Assembly: GCA_002914805.1 (NCBI GenBank)
Contig: JXTB01000175.1
Span: 446,290-510,289 of the forward strand
Direction: 5' to 3'
Origin: Parasponia andersonii
Lineage: Eukaryota; Streptophyta; Magnoliopsida; Rosales; Cannabaceae
DNA: 64,000 nucleotides
Shown: positions 48,505 through 60,196 of the stretch, one piece after another
Layout of the letters: every line of letters begins with the position of its first letter
How positions within the stretch are numbered: the stretch's first letter is position 1
The notes under the pieces: model-generated
Seen by the model: only the letters and a program-made list of their open reading frames with translations
What the model was told of the DNA's origin: nothing
Database searches by the model: none
Translations under genes and position numbers: made by a program

Positions 48505-49275
48505 CTAGCATTCTTCAGTCCACTCGAACCTCTTCGAACCCTTCAATACTTCAAAGAATGGTTGGCATTTATCGGTTGACCTAGATACAAATCGACTCAA
48601 TGCAGCCACTCTTCCCGCCAGGCTCTGCATATCTTTGGGTTCGTGAGGGGATTGCATATCAACTAGTACTTGTATCTTCTGAAGGTTAGCCTCAATTCCT
48701 CGCTGGTTGACCATGAACCCCAGGAATTTTCCAGATCCTACTCTGAATGTGCACTTCTGGGAGTTCAGCTTCATCTGATATTTCCGAAGAATTTTGAACA
48801 TTTCATCAAGGTGCTTGATGTGATCTTCAGTTTTCTTCGACTTTACTAACATGTCATCAACATATACTTCCATTATCTCACCAATTTTTTTTGCAAACAT
48901 CATATTGACAAGACGCTGATAAGTCACTCCTGCGTTGATGAGTCCAAAGGGCATCTTCTTGTAACAGTACAATCCTCGATTAGTGATGAATGAGGTATTC
49001 TCCTCATCTAGCTCGTACATAGGGATTTGATTGTATCCAGAATATGCGTCCATAAAGCTTAAGAGTTCATGCCTCGATGTCGCATCTACAAGCTGGTCGA
49101 TTCTTGGAAGGGGAAAACTGTCCTTCGGGTATGCTTTGTTGAGGTCAGTGAAATCGATACAAGTTCTCCACTTCCCGTTGGGTTTCTTTACTAAAACTGG
49201 GTTTGCAAGCCAGTTCAGGTAGAAAGATTCCCTGATGAATCCAATTTTAAGCAACTTTTTCACCTTTTCTTTCAA
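48505..49275 (-). pseudogene. reverse transcriptase of the Tat-like element (256-codon open frame)
   Basis: The longest clean coding stretch in the window. It carries KPNGKWRTCIDFTDLNKAYP, SFMDAYSGYNQIPM, ITNRGLYCYKKMPFGLINAG and the catalytic YVDDMLVKSK (intact YxDD). It runs on into the thumb/connection region (KFLGFMVNQRGIEANLQKIQ) and FEWTEEC, where RNase H begins, before a stop. A short upstream piece (49640-49272) holds the PR-RT linker with a lysine/glutamine-rich repeat HQVKHQVKRQAKHQ. Enclosing gag and pol are broken, so the copy is listed as a pseudogene. Confidence 0.85.
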
Positions 49276-49639
49276 TGCGACATAGCGTTCTGATTCATGG
49301 CTTTTCTTTTTTGCAGTACAGGATTCTTTGTTGTATATATATTAAGGAAATGACACATGATATTTGGATCAATCCCCACCATATCCGAATATTTCCATGC
49401 GAAGATATCCAAGTTTGATTTCAGAAAAGCAACCAATGAAGCTCGCACGGGTTCTTGAAGCTTTGCTCCGATTTTTAGAACTTCCGAAGACCTATCAATC
49501 GACAAATCTTCTAAGTCTTCTATAGGTCCAGTCTTGATCTCTTCATCAACTTCTTGAGGGTCGAGGGTCGAGGTCTTCAATTGACATTTCGCCTGATGCT
49601 TCGCTTGACGCTTCACTTGATGCTTCACCTGATGCTTCA

Positions 49640-50080
49640 CCTACCTTGTAGTTGGACCATCATTGTGCGAGGTGCCACATCTTTTGCTGCAAGCTTTAAA
49701 GAATTATTATAACAAGTCTGTGCGTCATATTGGTTACCCCGCACTTTGCCTACTCCATGTTGATTCGGGAACTTCATAGCGAGATGGTAGATTGAAGTAA
49801 TTGCTCAAAGTTCCCTCAGTATTGGTCTTCCTAGTACAGTGTTAAATGCAGAGGGACAATCCACAACTAAGAATTGGGTCATTACTGTTGAAACCCTAGG
49901 ATAAGTTTCAACATTGACCATTAACTCAATCGTGCCCCTAGGCATTATGTTATTACTAGTAAATCCGTAAAGTGGAGTGATAGTAGACTTTAGGTCGCTT
50001 TCACTCAACCATATCTTCTTGAAGGCGTCATAGTATAGGATGTCAACGGTACTTCCATTATTGACCAATACTCACCATAG
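49640..50080 (-). pseudogene. aspartic protease region of the Tat-like element
   Basis: The frame 50068-49805 reads VNNGSTVDILYYDAFKK...PRGTIELMVNVETYP...FLVVDCPSAFNTVLGRP. The family active site is V-D-(N/S)-G-S; here the catalytic Asp codon reads AAT (Asn), so the enzyme would be inactive even without stops. Confidence 0.75.
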
Positions 50081-50379
50081 TTGCATGTTTCCACAGTTGA
50101 CCTTTATGACCAACACATCATTATATGGGTAATGGACCTCCCTTGCATCCTGCTCTGCGAAGGTAATATCAATATTCGGTACCTGTTGGAGCTTTCGTAG
50201 TCACTGCTCAAGATGCATGACATTGGTCAATGGTTGCTGTCGTGCTTCTCATGCGTACCTATCTTGTGCCCTCTTCGAATCTCCACCAACGTACGGTCCT
50301 CCAAAAATAGTTCGTACCTCGCGTTGAATTTCTAGAGGTCACTGTCGGTTTTCTTCTCGCTATTCATTATTCTGTTTAA

Positions 50380-52127
50380 TGTACTGCCACAGCCGCCCTT
50401 CTTTAATTAATCTTTCCATTTCATATTTTAAGGCAAAACAGTTATTGGTATCATGTCCAATGTCATTGTGATACCGGCAGAACTTGTTGGGATCATGCCT
50501 TGCTCTATCCCTTTTTATAGGTTTCGGTTGATGATATCGCTCATAATGGTTTGTGGTCGCACATAGATATGATCTATGGGTGCATTCAGTTCAGTATAGT
50601 TGTTGAACCTCATGGGAGCTCTTGGAATCTCCTACTTTTTCTATTTGGGCTGCTTCTCAGTCGATTGTTAATTATTTCTTTGGTTTGACTTCTTGTTATT
50701 ATTATTATTGGTCATGGTCACATCTTTAGCAGCATCTTTTCCTCCTTTCTTCGTCGTCTTATGAAGATTCTCGCGTGAAGATTCCACCCTCAGATGTCGA
50801 CCAACTCTTCGATAGAAGTCTTTAAGGATTCTGCATTCTCGCTCAAGTAACTCTTCCTAGAGTTTAGTCTCTGGTCGCACCCCACCTATCATTAGAGTTA
50901 AAACTCCCCCTTTAGGTGGGTTGTTGACCTTTGCCAACTCTGAGGTAAAGTGATTAAGGTAAGATCGTAGAGTTTCCTCCAGACCTTGTCAAATAGCAAA
51001 TAGACTGATAAGTGGAACAGTAAAATTCTTCGCAGCCTGGAATTACCTCAAGAATGCAGTCTGAAATTGTTGCCAGGATGAGATTGAACCAGACTTGAGT
51101 CCTCAGAACCACTTCTTCGCTGCTCCTGTGAGAGTTACAGCAAAATATCTGCAACATGCGAGATCATCGACACGATGAAGTTTCATCAGGTCACTGAAGT
51201 GATCCATATGTTCTTGTAGGTCAGTTTTCCCATCAAAAGTGTTTATGGTGGGAAGTTTGAATCTAGTAGGTAAGGCAACAGCTCGAACCTCCTTGCTGAA
51301 TGGCGATTGACGATACCCATCAGTGAGCTCATTGTCCCAGCCAGCAAGTGCATCTAATGCGATCCTCAAATTATGAACATCGACGTTCAGAGGGAGAACA
51401 TTATCTCTTACTAATGGTAGGGGTGGCCTTTGGTTGTTATCACAATATAAGGCGGGTTAGTCAGGCGGGGTCTGCTGCGACCTTTGTAGGGATTCCAATG
51501 AAATAGTGCGACGAGATCGACTTCGGTCGTTATGATATGATGTGGATCACTCCTGACTACATCGTTGTTCTAGATGTTGCCTCAGGTCTGCAGGATTCTG
51601 TCGAGACTCCCTACTAATCCTTTCAAAGATGCTCCTCGATTGACGCTTTTGCTCGTTGTTTAGACAATCACGATTGATGATTGCTCTCTAAGGAGGTTGT
51701 CTACGATCACGATCAGTACTTAAACTTTCAATACCAGATTCCAGAGGCAAGTCTGCGACCTTACCTTTTCCATTGGAGGTGCGATCTCCATGAAGCTCCT
51801 GTTGGGCTTTATGTTGGTCGACGTTCCCTGTCTCTAGGATCTAAATTCCTCTCTCAGGTAGTTGAGTAGGACGTTCTCTGGGACGTTTGTGCTATAGTGG
51901 AGTCACCATCTATCCCTCAGCAAGTCATTGTAGAGAGTCATTAATCTGACTAGTGATTTGCTAAAAGTCCACCAGTGCCTCCTCCATGCGATCCTGTCTC
52001 TGAACAATATTTTCTAGTACGGTCACGGCAGGCTGATCCTGAGCAGGATCTACCTATGCAGCAGCAGTGCTTTGGGATTGGTTTTGGCTAGTTCATGTGT
52101 TTCTGTAGTGTTTCTGGTGTTTGCCAT
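50380..52127 (-). pseudogene. gag of the Tat-like element
   Basis: A start ATG at 52127 (MANTRNTT...) lies about 55 nt past the PBS. The gag core is at 51369-51103 (LPTRFKLPTINTFDGKTDL, LTGAAKKWF). A single zinc knuckle, CRYHNDIGHDTNNC, lies near 50470, followed by ALKYEMERLIKEGRLWQYI. Stops and shifts interrupt the frame throughout. Confidence 0.75.
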
Positions 52128-52165
52128 TGTTGAAGCAAAATTGACAAATTTTTTTGCTGGAATAG

Positions 52166-52183
52166 CCCTCCTTCTAGCGCCAA
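52166..52183 (-). other. primer-binding site of the Tat-like element
   Basis: The minus strand reads TTGGCGCTAGAAGGAGGG one base inside the LTR border. It is not the tRNA-Met type; TGGCGC-type sites are usual in the Tat/Athila group. The exact tRNA was not assigned. Confidence 0.65.
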
Positions 52184-52184
52184 T

Positions 52185-52795
52185 TGTTGACGGAGGTTTT
52201 GTCAACAATAAATTTAGGAACTTGCAAGATGTGGCTTGTGTGTGAAAAGGGTTGATAAATCAAATTAAGTAAGGAGACGAGAATTTTATAGTGGTTCAGC
52301 CTCAAAAAAGATGAGCCTACGTCCTCTGTTTTTCACTATATTCTGGAGAATTACAAGAGTTTATTTAAGTCTCAAGGTTGGAATTCCAAGAGCTAGAATA
52401 CAGAGTGTTATTCGGAAAGAAGAAGTCAAAGTCAAAGTCCCTCACAACAACATTGAACTCCTCTTATATAGGTGAGGGTAGCTCAATATTTTCTAATTGT
52501 GAAAACGGGTAAGTCTATAATCAGAAAATATAATTTGAGTAACAATATAATTGGGTAATAACTTAAATGGAACGATTGATCAATTTTTAAGGAGAAACTT
52601 TGTTTCCCCTTCTTTGTAGATTACCCATTTGATAAAGCTTGATCTAGTTTCTTTTTCATATTGATCGCACTTAACTCGTTCGGAGGAGGTCGCACTTTTA
52701 TCAAGAAAATTCTCATACGACCTGACGCGTCCAACTTGGTCGCTAACTTTCTTTTTTTGGCATTGACCATCATATAGATTTTAGACCGCACAACA
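52185..52795 (-). repeat. 5' LTR of the Tat-like element
   Basis: On the minus strand it reads TGTTGTGCGG...CTCCGTCAACA. A TATA-like CTATATAAG lies on the minus strand near 52465. Partner of 41680-42287. Confidence 0.9.
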
Positions 52796-52800
52796 CTCTC

Positions 52801-53215
52801 TATTAAGGCCTTTTGGGTTGGAGAATGATATAGAGCAAATGTTGTGTTTTGGCTAGTTAATGTCTTGAAATATTTCTTTAGCCTTTTTATACTTAGGAAT
52901 ACTTTTCTAAATTGAGCATTTATTCAGTTTTTTGGGAGAAGAGCTTCGTATTTTCAGGAGAAGATCAACTCTAAGACTTAAGAAATTTCTACTACAAGGA
53001 GTCTATCAAAGTCTAGAGGAGCTCACTAAAGAGGATTAATAAAGTGAATACAATATATTATGACAATAGTAAAGGAGTCTTTCTTTGAATCAGTTAATTA
53101 GTGCTTGTATTTATTTAATACTTTATTAATCTGTTTAATATCTAAGAGTGACCCTATGGAGTAGGTATGTACCAAATCACGTAAAAATCTTGGTGTCTTT
53201 TTTTTTTTTAATGTT
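52801..53215 (+). repeat. probable copia-type LTR remnant
   Basis: CCCTATGGAGTAGGTATGTA then CCAAATCACGTAAAAATC at 53152-53190 resembles the 3' part of Ty1/copia LTRs of plants (ACCAAACCACGTAAA-type ends). The upstream part would have been contiguous with 41642-41679 before the Tat-like insertion. No matching LTR was found in the window. Confidence 0.35.
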
Positions 53216-53470
53216 CTATCACAATGTAATCAATTAGACAATTAATAAAAGTTGGTAATACTGAAAAAACAGGTCTAACAACTAACATATGGTTAACCGA
53301 AATGTTAGGAATAAAGGAAAGTGGCCAAAATAAATGCTTTTTTTTAATGTTCTACCGCAATGTAATCAATTAGACAATTAATTAAATTTGGTAATACTGG
53401 AAAAACAGATCTAACAACTAATATATGGTTAACCGAAATGTTAGGAATAAAGGAAAGTGACCAAAAAAAA
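53205..53470. repeat. tandem duplication, two copies, period about 136 bp
   Basis: ATGTTCTATCACAATGTAAT (53211) recurs as ATGTTCTACCGCAATGTAAT (53347), followed in both by AATCAATTAGACAATTAAT and by ATGGTTAACCGAAATGTTAG. About 10 substitutions per unit by eye. Confidence 0.8.
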
Positions 53471-53856
53471 TTCAACAGCAGACTACTCTATTAATGAGAT
53501 CTTGAACTACTATTAATGTCTTCGACTCTATTAAGTACTGAAGATCTTGATATAATATACCTCTTTCAAACACCCTCTACCATTTGACTTTGCTATTTTG
53601 AAAGATATTGCTACATGTTCTCCACAAATATTGATCTTTATTGGCATTGATTATTCTAGATCTGGAGCTAAACCAACATGTAAATACTGTCAAAATAGGG
53701 CACAACGATCATAAATCTAAATTTATGACAGCTATCTTAACATAAAAAGAAGGACTAATTATTAAACAAAAATAAAAAACAAAATGAAAAAGACAAACCT
53801 AACGGAGAAATTTCCTAATTTGTTCACTGATAAATGAAGACTAATGTAGACATGCA
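53471..53856. other. AT-rich intergenic
   Basis: No frame or repeat end recognised. Confidence 0.35.
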
Positions 53857-53861
53857 ACAAA

Positions 53862-54709
53862 TGTTAGAATATTATGATTTTTGGGTCTAAGTTATTGTAC
53901 TTAAAACTTTAACATCAATTGCATATGGTCATGTTTAATACATTTATATATATTAGTGTTTCTATTTGAAGCCAATATTTTAATGATATAAGGCCATTAT
54001 TCTTTTGTGACAGACTACACTACATTCTTTGACATAAATAAAATGTCCAAAGCTTTATTTACATATTGTGAACAGTTTGTTAGACTTAATTAAGGAACAG
54101 TCTCATACAATTGAACAATTTGAAATGTACAATTCTTTGTTATGCATTAAGTCTTAGTATCTTATGATATTTACAATAAATGTAAAGATGAATATAGATA
54201 GCACGAAATGAACTTGCAAGAATGTATTTAATAATTAGAAATATTAAAATTAAACTTGTTTAAGCCCATAAGAATTGTTTTAGGCTCATTAACATGAGGT
54301 CCAATAAGTTGGAGTTAGCCTAAGTGCAAAGCTCATAAAAGAAAAAGTCCAAATCCAAATTGAAAAAACCTTCTACCTAGAATCTTCTAGTATTGACTAG
54401 ATATTAGTATTTTGGATGTGAATTATTTGATTACTTAGATTATTATTAGAAGTGTGTAGAAGAAAATATGTGTGGCTTAAAGATTTTTGTAATTGTTTAT
54501 TTGTATAGTTCTCATTGTTTCTCATGTAGTATAAATACCCCTCCCTATTTGAATTCTAAGAATTAAGTAAGAAACAAAGCTTCTAAGATTAAAGAGAAGA
54601 GAGAAGAAGCATAGCTTTTAGTGAGTGAATGAACTTAAAGAGTGAAATTGAGAATTTTCTCGTATAAAAGTATATGAGTGAATAATAAAGTTTGTTTTAC
54701 TTTCCAACA
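53862..54709 (+). mobile_element. solo LTR, 848 bp, near-perfect TSD ACAAA/AGAAA
   Basis: It starts TGTTAGAATATT and ends ACTTTCCAACA; the ends are imperfect inverted repeats (TGTTrGAA). A TATA box GTATAAATACCCC at about 54531 with a purine-rich leader fits an LTR promoter on the plus strand. The flanking 5-mers ACAAA (53857-53861) and AGAAA (54710-54714) differ at one base. Confidence 0.65.
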
Positions 54710-54714
54710 AGAAA

Positions 54715-55215
54715 CCGATTGTTTACAAATATAATGTAATTAATCATACTTTTAGGGCATATAATTCAACCAAGTGCATCATGATCCTTAGAGTCGCCAT
54801 TGACCACAAAAGAAAATAACTAAGTAGAGATACAGTTTAGCACCAGATTTATCCAAGAATGCCAAAATCTAATCTGTTGCATAACTTTCTACAAGAAAAC
54901 ACCACTTGACCGTATGATATGCCTTAATTAAAAAATCAACAAAACACCATTTCATCCTGCATTGAACGGTTTTCAACTCACGAGTCACAAAAATTGGAAT
55001 CTGAGACTCAATGTGCAACCTGCTGTCAAATCTAACCTCTTCTCACTCGAGTGGGTAGAATCAATGATATTAGAAACATTCTCCACCTTAACAATCTCCG
55101 TAATATTTTGATTCTCCCAATACCATATACCTATACGATCCTTCAACTTGGATATAGTTTTTTTTTTTTTTTTTTTGAGATAGTATTTTTTTTCCTTCCA
55201 ATTGGAAGCTTTAAA
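54715..55215. other. unassigned sequence, no gene
   Basis: Moderate-complexity sequence and a T-run (55158-55177). The minus-strand open frame crossing here (54985-55428) runs into the MULE end and is not a gene. Confidence 0.35.
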
Positions 55216-55355
55216 ATAGACGTAGTTGGCATTTCTAGTGTTGCGGATTCGCTGGAAGTCCACACAATGTGTGAATATATTTCTTATAGACGTAGTTGGC
55301 ATTTCTAGTGTTGCGGATTCGCTGGAAGTCCACACAATGTGTGAATATATTTCTT
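55216..55355. repeat. exact 70-bp tandem duplication
   Basis: The unit beginning ATAGACGTAGTTGGCATTTC and ending AATATATTTCTT occurs at 55216-55285 and again at 55286-55355 with no difference seen. Exact identity in a window full of old repeats means a recent duplication or an assembly artefact. Confidence 0.9.
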
Positions 55356-55565
55356 GTTGTTTAATCAGGTGAAAGAAATTATTTGGGTTAATATCACCTG
55401 GGTCCCCAAAATTTTCCCATCGTATCACTTAGGTCCCCAAACTTTTTTTTGTATCATTTGGATCTCCATATTATTGATTCTTGTTACATGGTTTTTGATA
55501 ATATTTTCTGTTAATTTTTGCTCTTAAACACTCACTCCTCACGTAGGCTTTTCTGAAGGGTATTT

Positions 55566-58500
55566 TGTAAACCCCGAGAAAATCTTAGATTTGTAAAATT
55601 AGTTTAATAATTATAAATTATCATAATCGTTTAATATTAGTGTATTCTCTTGAAGGATGAATTTATCATGGTTCATTTTCTTGTCTAAATTTTATTATGT
55701 ATATTTAATTTATTTGATCATAGAAATTGATTAGTTTTATACTAATGAATTTCGTGAATATACTGCAATGAGATATACACAAGAAAACCAAGTTGAACTA
55801 TGTGCTTAATTTCATATATAAACTATTTTACAACATATATGGTTATTGTTGTTAATAAGAAGTAGGCTTAATTAATTATGTTTACTATTGGGTCTTAAAT
55901 TGTTTGAGTTCAATAATCATTTATCGTGGCTCAATAGGTAATAGAAAAGTCTAAATTTGAAATTATTAGTATTCTTATGTGTAATTATTATTGGGTTTTA
56001 ATCCTTTAGTCCAATATAATTTATCTTGGTCTAAGAGGTAATATGAAAGCTCAAGCTGTAATAAGTATTTTAAGCCCAAATAATAAGCTAAATAGTCACA
56101 AGTAATAAATAGTAAAAGAGGAATTAATAGTGTAGCCATTAACATATTTTAATAATATACATATACATTCATCTATTCATTTATACGAATGGAAAATGAT
56201 GTAAAAGACCATTAACATATCTTATCTATACATTATCACCATTAAAATAAAAGAAATTTATTAATTATATTAGAAAATAAATCAAAAATTAGGGAAGTTA
56301 TGTAATCATACATTAATTATTTGAATAATATATCCATTATATAGATTTTATGAATATTAAATGTAAATATGATAAGATAATGCATTATTTTTTTAAGTGA
56401 ATGATGCATAGTTAGATTAATAAATTAATTTAATATCATAATGAAAAGATAACAAATTAAAAAAAAAGGTTAGATAAATGGTAAATGGTGATTATTATTA
56501 ATATTTTTTTAATTAAATTTTAATTATATTTTATGTACATAATTAACCTATAAATAGGGTATTCCATTGTAAACACAATCAAGTTCCTTCAATTATTTTT
56601 CTTCCATCTCTCTCTCAAAGTTTCTATTCATCCATTTTGATTTCAAGAGTTCCCTCTTAGAGTTCTTCAAGCTTCAAGAGAAAAAGAAAAATGTAATTCT
56701 TAAAACTCTTAGACTTTCAAGATTTATACATTTTATTGTACTTAGGTTCAAACACAATTTATTAAAAAAAGAGTTAGAAACTATGTTTACTTAAATTCTG
56801 GAAAGTTTTACTTTTATACCCTACTCCTACAATTTTATAAAAATCATTTAGCATAAGATAGTCGTTAACTAAGAAAATATATAAAACAGATTTTATATAA
56901 TTAGTTCTACGATTTAAAAGGGCAAACATTTTTATTTTTAGTTTAAATTTTAAATACAAGTTCATATATATGTCAAGATCATTTCTGAAAAGATTCATAA
57001 TTTTTAAATATCTATAAAATTTATTGTAATTTTTGGAATACACAATATTTTAATATTTTAAAATACTGAAATAAATTCTAAGGTATAATTTCAAGTGATT
57101 AAAGTGCTATGAAATGATCTATTTTAGAATTTCCAAATATTGTACATAAGTTATAATATGTTAATAATTGTTTTTTTAATATTTTGAGTTTGTTGGATTT
57201 ATAAAACATTTCTAAAAAAATTCAATGATTTTCATTTAGTCACAGTTTTAACAATTTTATTATAAAATCTAAATTGGAAAAAAAATGGTGATAAGTATTA
57301 TTTCTAAATTCTAAACCTTAATTCTTAGATTTATTTTATTTCAGATGGATTTATGTAAATTTTTAGAATGAATAGAATAATATACTATAATGTAGAATTC
57401 ATGAAGTGTGCATTACGTACCAAAATCCTACAATTTTAATGTGAAATATTATTTTAAGATTTATATTGTGGATGTTTTCAAACGTGTAAAATAGATTTCA
57501 CATGACTAATGATAGCATATGTTGATATTTAAAATGAATGTTGATGCATAAATAAGAAATAGAAAGGATAAAGAAAAAGCACGTAATTGCAATAAGGTTA
57601 AGTATCTAGTATTTCACTACAAGCACAAAGAACATTTTCTACAGACTTAAGGTAAGTACAATCTAATCTATAACATGGATAGTTTTAAAAGTATATTTTG
57701 TTTGAAATAAATATATTTGAGATGATTAAATATGATATTTTGCCTATACAAGAGATGTTTGTTTGACTTGTATATATGCCTATAAAATACATGCCTCCTA
57801 TAATAATAAGATGAGGTAAATTTACTTTACAATATTATTCATAATTTGATATATATACTTCAATTAAAGGACGTATCAAGAATATGAAATATAAGACTTG
57901 ATTTGAAATATGATACAACTATTTATGTTAAAGAGGAGACTAAAAAAAAAGATAAGAATATAAAGGTATCGTACTAACCTCTACTAGATGAGGATTGCTA
58001 AGAGAAAATAAGAACGACCTCCACTAGGTGAGGATTATCGAGGAAAATATGTTAAGTTTATGACCGCTGGTGTTTTAGTAGGGTTGCTTCCCTGATTCCC
58101 AATCGATAAGTGCGCACACTGTATGTACACAAGGGCCCATAAGAAAGATAAAAGATTTTAATATAACATATGTAATAAAAGATTTCTTCATAAAACATAA
58201 GTTACAAGATAATATAAAAATACAAAAATTAAACTTTTATAAATATTATTCACATAAAATGTTCTCTAAGTTGAATTGTACTTGCTGAACGAAAGCTCAC
58301 ATAGTGTAAATATCCATGTTGTAGATATCAAAGGTAAGCAACTTTTATTTTGAATAATGGGTTAACCAGAATCGAGGCAGGGATGGATGTGAGACACGGA
58401 TTTTAGGATACCTCCACAATAAATTTTGTATATGTTTTCTTCACTTTAAACAATATAGATTACTTAAATATACAAGATTAAGTCTTAAGTTTCCTTAAGT

Positions 58501-59032
58501 TAAGATCGAGACGATATATTTAAATATGAAATGTTAATTTTAAGATTAATTATACCCCTAAGATTAAGTATATACAATATGACCAATTTTATTTAAATAT
58601 CCTTTTATAGAATACCATATACTATTTTGGAGCATATTTTCAATAATTAAACATTCTTAAATAAATATTTTTTTTAGCATCTAAAATTTTGATTTAAATA
58701 AATACAAGACTAAATGGGCTTTGTTAAAAAGACTTAAACCGTCTAAAGAGAGATTAGGATTTAAGAGGTCCTTTTGTGACCCCACTCCTCACTTGAAAAC
58801 CCTTTTTAGTTGTGCATTATTTAAATCTCAGAAAAAAAAATATTTTCTTCAATAATTTGTCTAAATTTCTTAGATATGACATTTGGAATAATTAGTTAAC
58901 TGTTTTGTGAAGATTATATAAAAAACTTGTCATGAATTTTCATAGTCCAAATTTTTGTCCAAAACAAAAGAAAAATAATGAGTTATGAACATACGCAAAT
59001 GTCGGTCCTTAAAAAAAAATCGGATTATTACA
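55566..59032 (+). mobile_element. solo LTR, 3467 bp, TSD TATTT
   Basis: It starts TGTAAACCCCGAG and ends CGGATTATTACA, flanked by TATTT (55561-55565 and 59033-59037). A TATA box CCTATAAATAGGG at about 56548 followed by a CT-rich leader fits a plus-strand LTR promoter. Inside is a short direct repeat CTCYACTAGrTGAGGATT (57977-58035). Gypsy-type ends (TGTAA...TTACA); no coding pol. The TSD is AT-rich, so the borders are slightly less certain than for the other solo LTRs. Confidence 0.7.
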
Positions 59033-59037
59033 TATTT

Positions 59038-60120
59038 GGTTGAAATTTTGTGGATTTTCTCTTCTTTTCCAGCATCCCCACGAACCATATAGCAAGCATG
59101 ATCTCCTTTTGTTATTTCAGACAATAGAGCCCAAATCCACCCACTTTACTCTCTTTATTAAGCTTGTATTTGCACAACTTAGTAGGCTGCTACGAGAGAG
59201 CTTTATCTTCCTCCAACTTGCACTTCTTTATTCGGCTCGACTCCCTATAAATAAGCTATACTCTATAGCCCCTTTCAAAATAACTTTTTGATCTCCTCGA
59301 AAATATTATGCACTACTGAATTCTTTTCAAACTATAACATCCCACATTATAACGAAAATGAGACACAATGTTATGATCAATGAAAACCTGACCAATATCA
59401 TGGACAAAGTCCATAAACATGACGCTTTTGAGACTTGCTTTACATCATTTTCAAATTTAAAGTTCAACACCTGGATACGGTAATGCAATCAATTAAAGTA
59501 TGACAAACAATTTTAATTTCCTCACTAAACATATTATTCTAATTTCCAATACACCTAAATCTATTATAATTTGAAGCTTATATCAGTATATAAGTGTAGC
59601 CCAAATATAAGGATAAATGGAATCGTATAGAACGCAAGTAAAGGAAATTCAAGTACTTAAATTGTTAAAAAGAAATAAGTTCTTAACCACTGTGACTTCT
59701 ATCCAACATTTTAATTGTTACAAATTACATAGAGCATCATAGCTTAACCAAATATAAGAACTCAATATCCTGAATCAAAATCTTATCTGATGCACATTAA
59801 CAAAATCACAGGCTTTTACTTGTTCTCATATAAATTGAACTTTAAATGTACACACTTTCATCATAACCTACAAAACCCTTTAATAATAGAACCTCTAAAT
59901 AATAAAAAAAATTAAGCAAAGCCATAGATTAACAACATGCCTTGATATGAAAAACAGAGACAGAGAGTGAGGTTGAAAGGGAGTGGCCAAGGACTAGACA
60001 TAGGGACCTCCAACTTGTCCTTAATATGCTCAATCTTTTTTTTCTTCTTGGGTATATCATTTTTGTAAGATCCTATGAACCTCTTATATTTATTTGTCTT
60101 CTAGCATTGGAAGTTGCCGA
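59038..60120. other. MULE interior, no recognised gene
   Basis: Mixed-complexity sequence that could be a captured host fragment (as in Pack-MULEs), for example 59040-59290 with an 83-codon plus-strand frame, but no motif or splice pattern supports a gene. Confidence 0.35.
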
Positions 60121-60127
60121 GAAATAC

Positions 60128-60196
60128 AATGTGATGAACCCACGAACGAAGGTCATGGTCTCTAGGTCAAGAGCACTCACCTAGCTATGGCGCCAC
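60128..60196 (-). repeat. tRNA-like (SINE head or tRNA relic) inside the MULE
   Basis: The minus strand reads GGCGCCATAGCTAGGTGAG with an A-box-like TAGCTAGGTGAGTGC and a B-box-like GTGGGTTCATCAC about 45 nt on, near tRNA geometry. Both boxes deviate from consensus. Either a SINE head or an old tRNA pseudogene. Confidence 0.35.

Larger units (their letters stand above)
41680..52795 (-). mobile_element. Tat-like Ty3/gypsy retrotransposon, 11.1 kb, TSD CTCTC, with antisense gene
   Basis: LTRs 41680-42287 (608 bp) and 52185-52795 (611 bp) differ at about 50 sites by hand count. TSD CTCTC (41675-41679 and 52796-52800). Minus-strand orientation: PBS TTGGCGCTAGAAGGAGGG directly inside the right LTR (52183-52166), polypurine AAGTGGGGG next to the left LTR (about 42300). 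Gag, PR, RT, RNase H, a second RNase H and integrase follow in Tat-clade order. Between integrase and the 3' LTR a separate gene runs on the opposite strand (43347-45420). The insertion lies 38 bp right of the outer chromovirus TSD. Confidence 0.92.

Noticed and set aside
54985-55428. 147-codon minus-strand open frame
   Set aside because: Starts inside the MULE terminal repeat, crosses the TSD and includes the 70-bp tandem duplication; cannot be one inherited gene.
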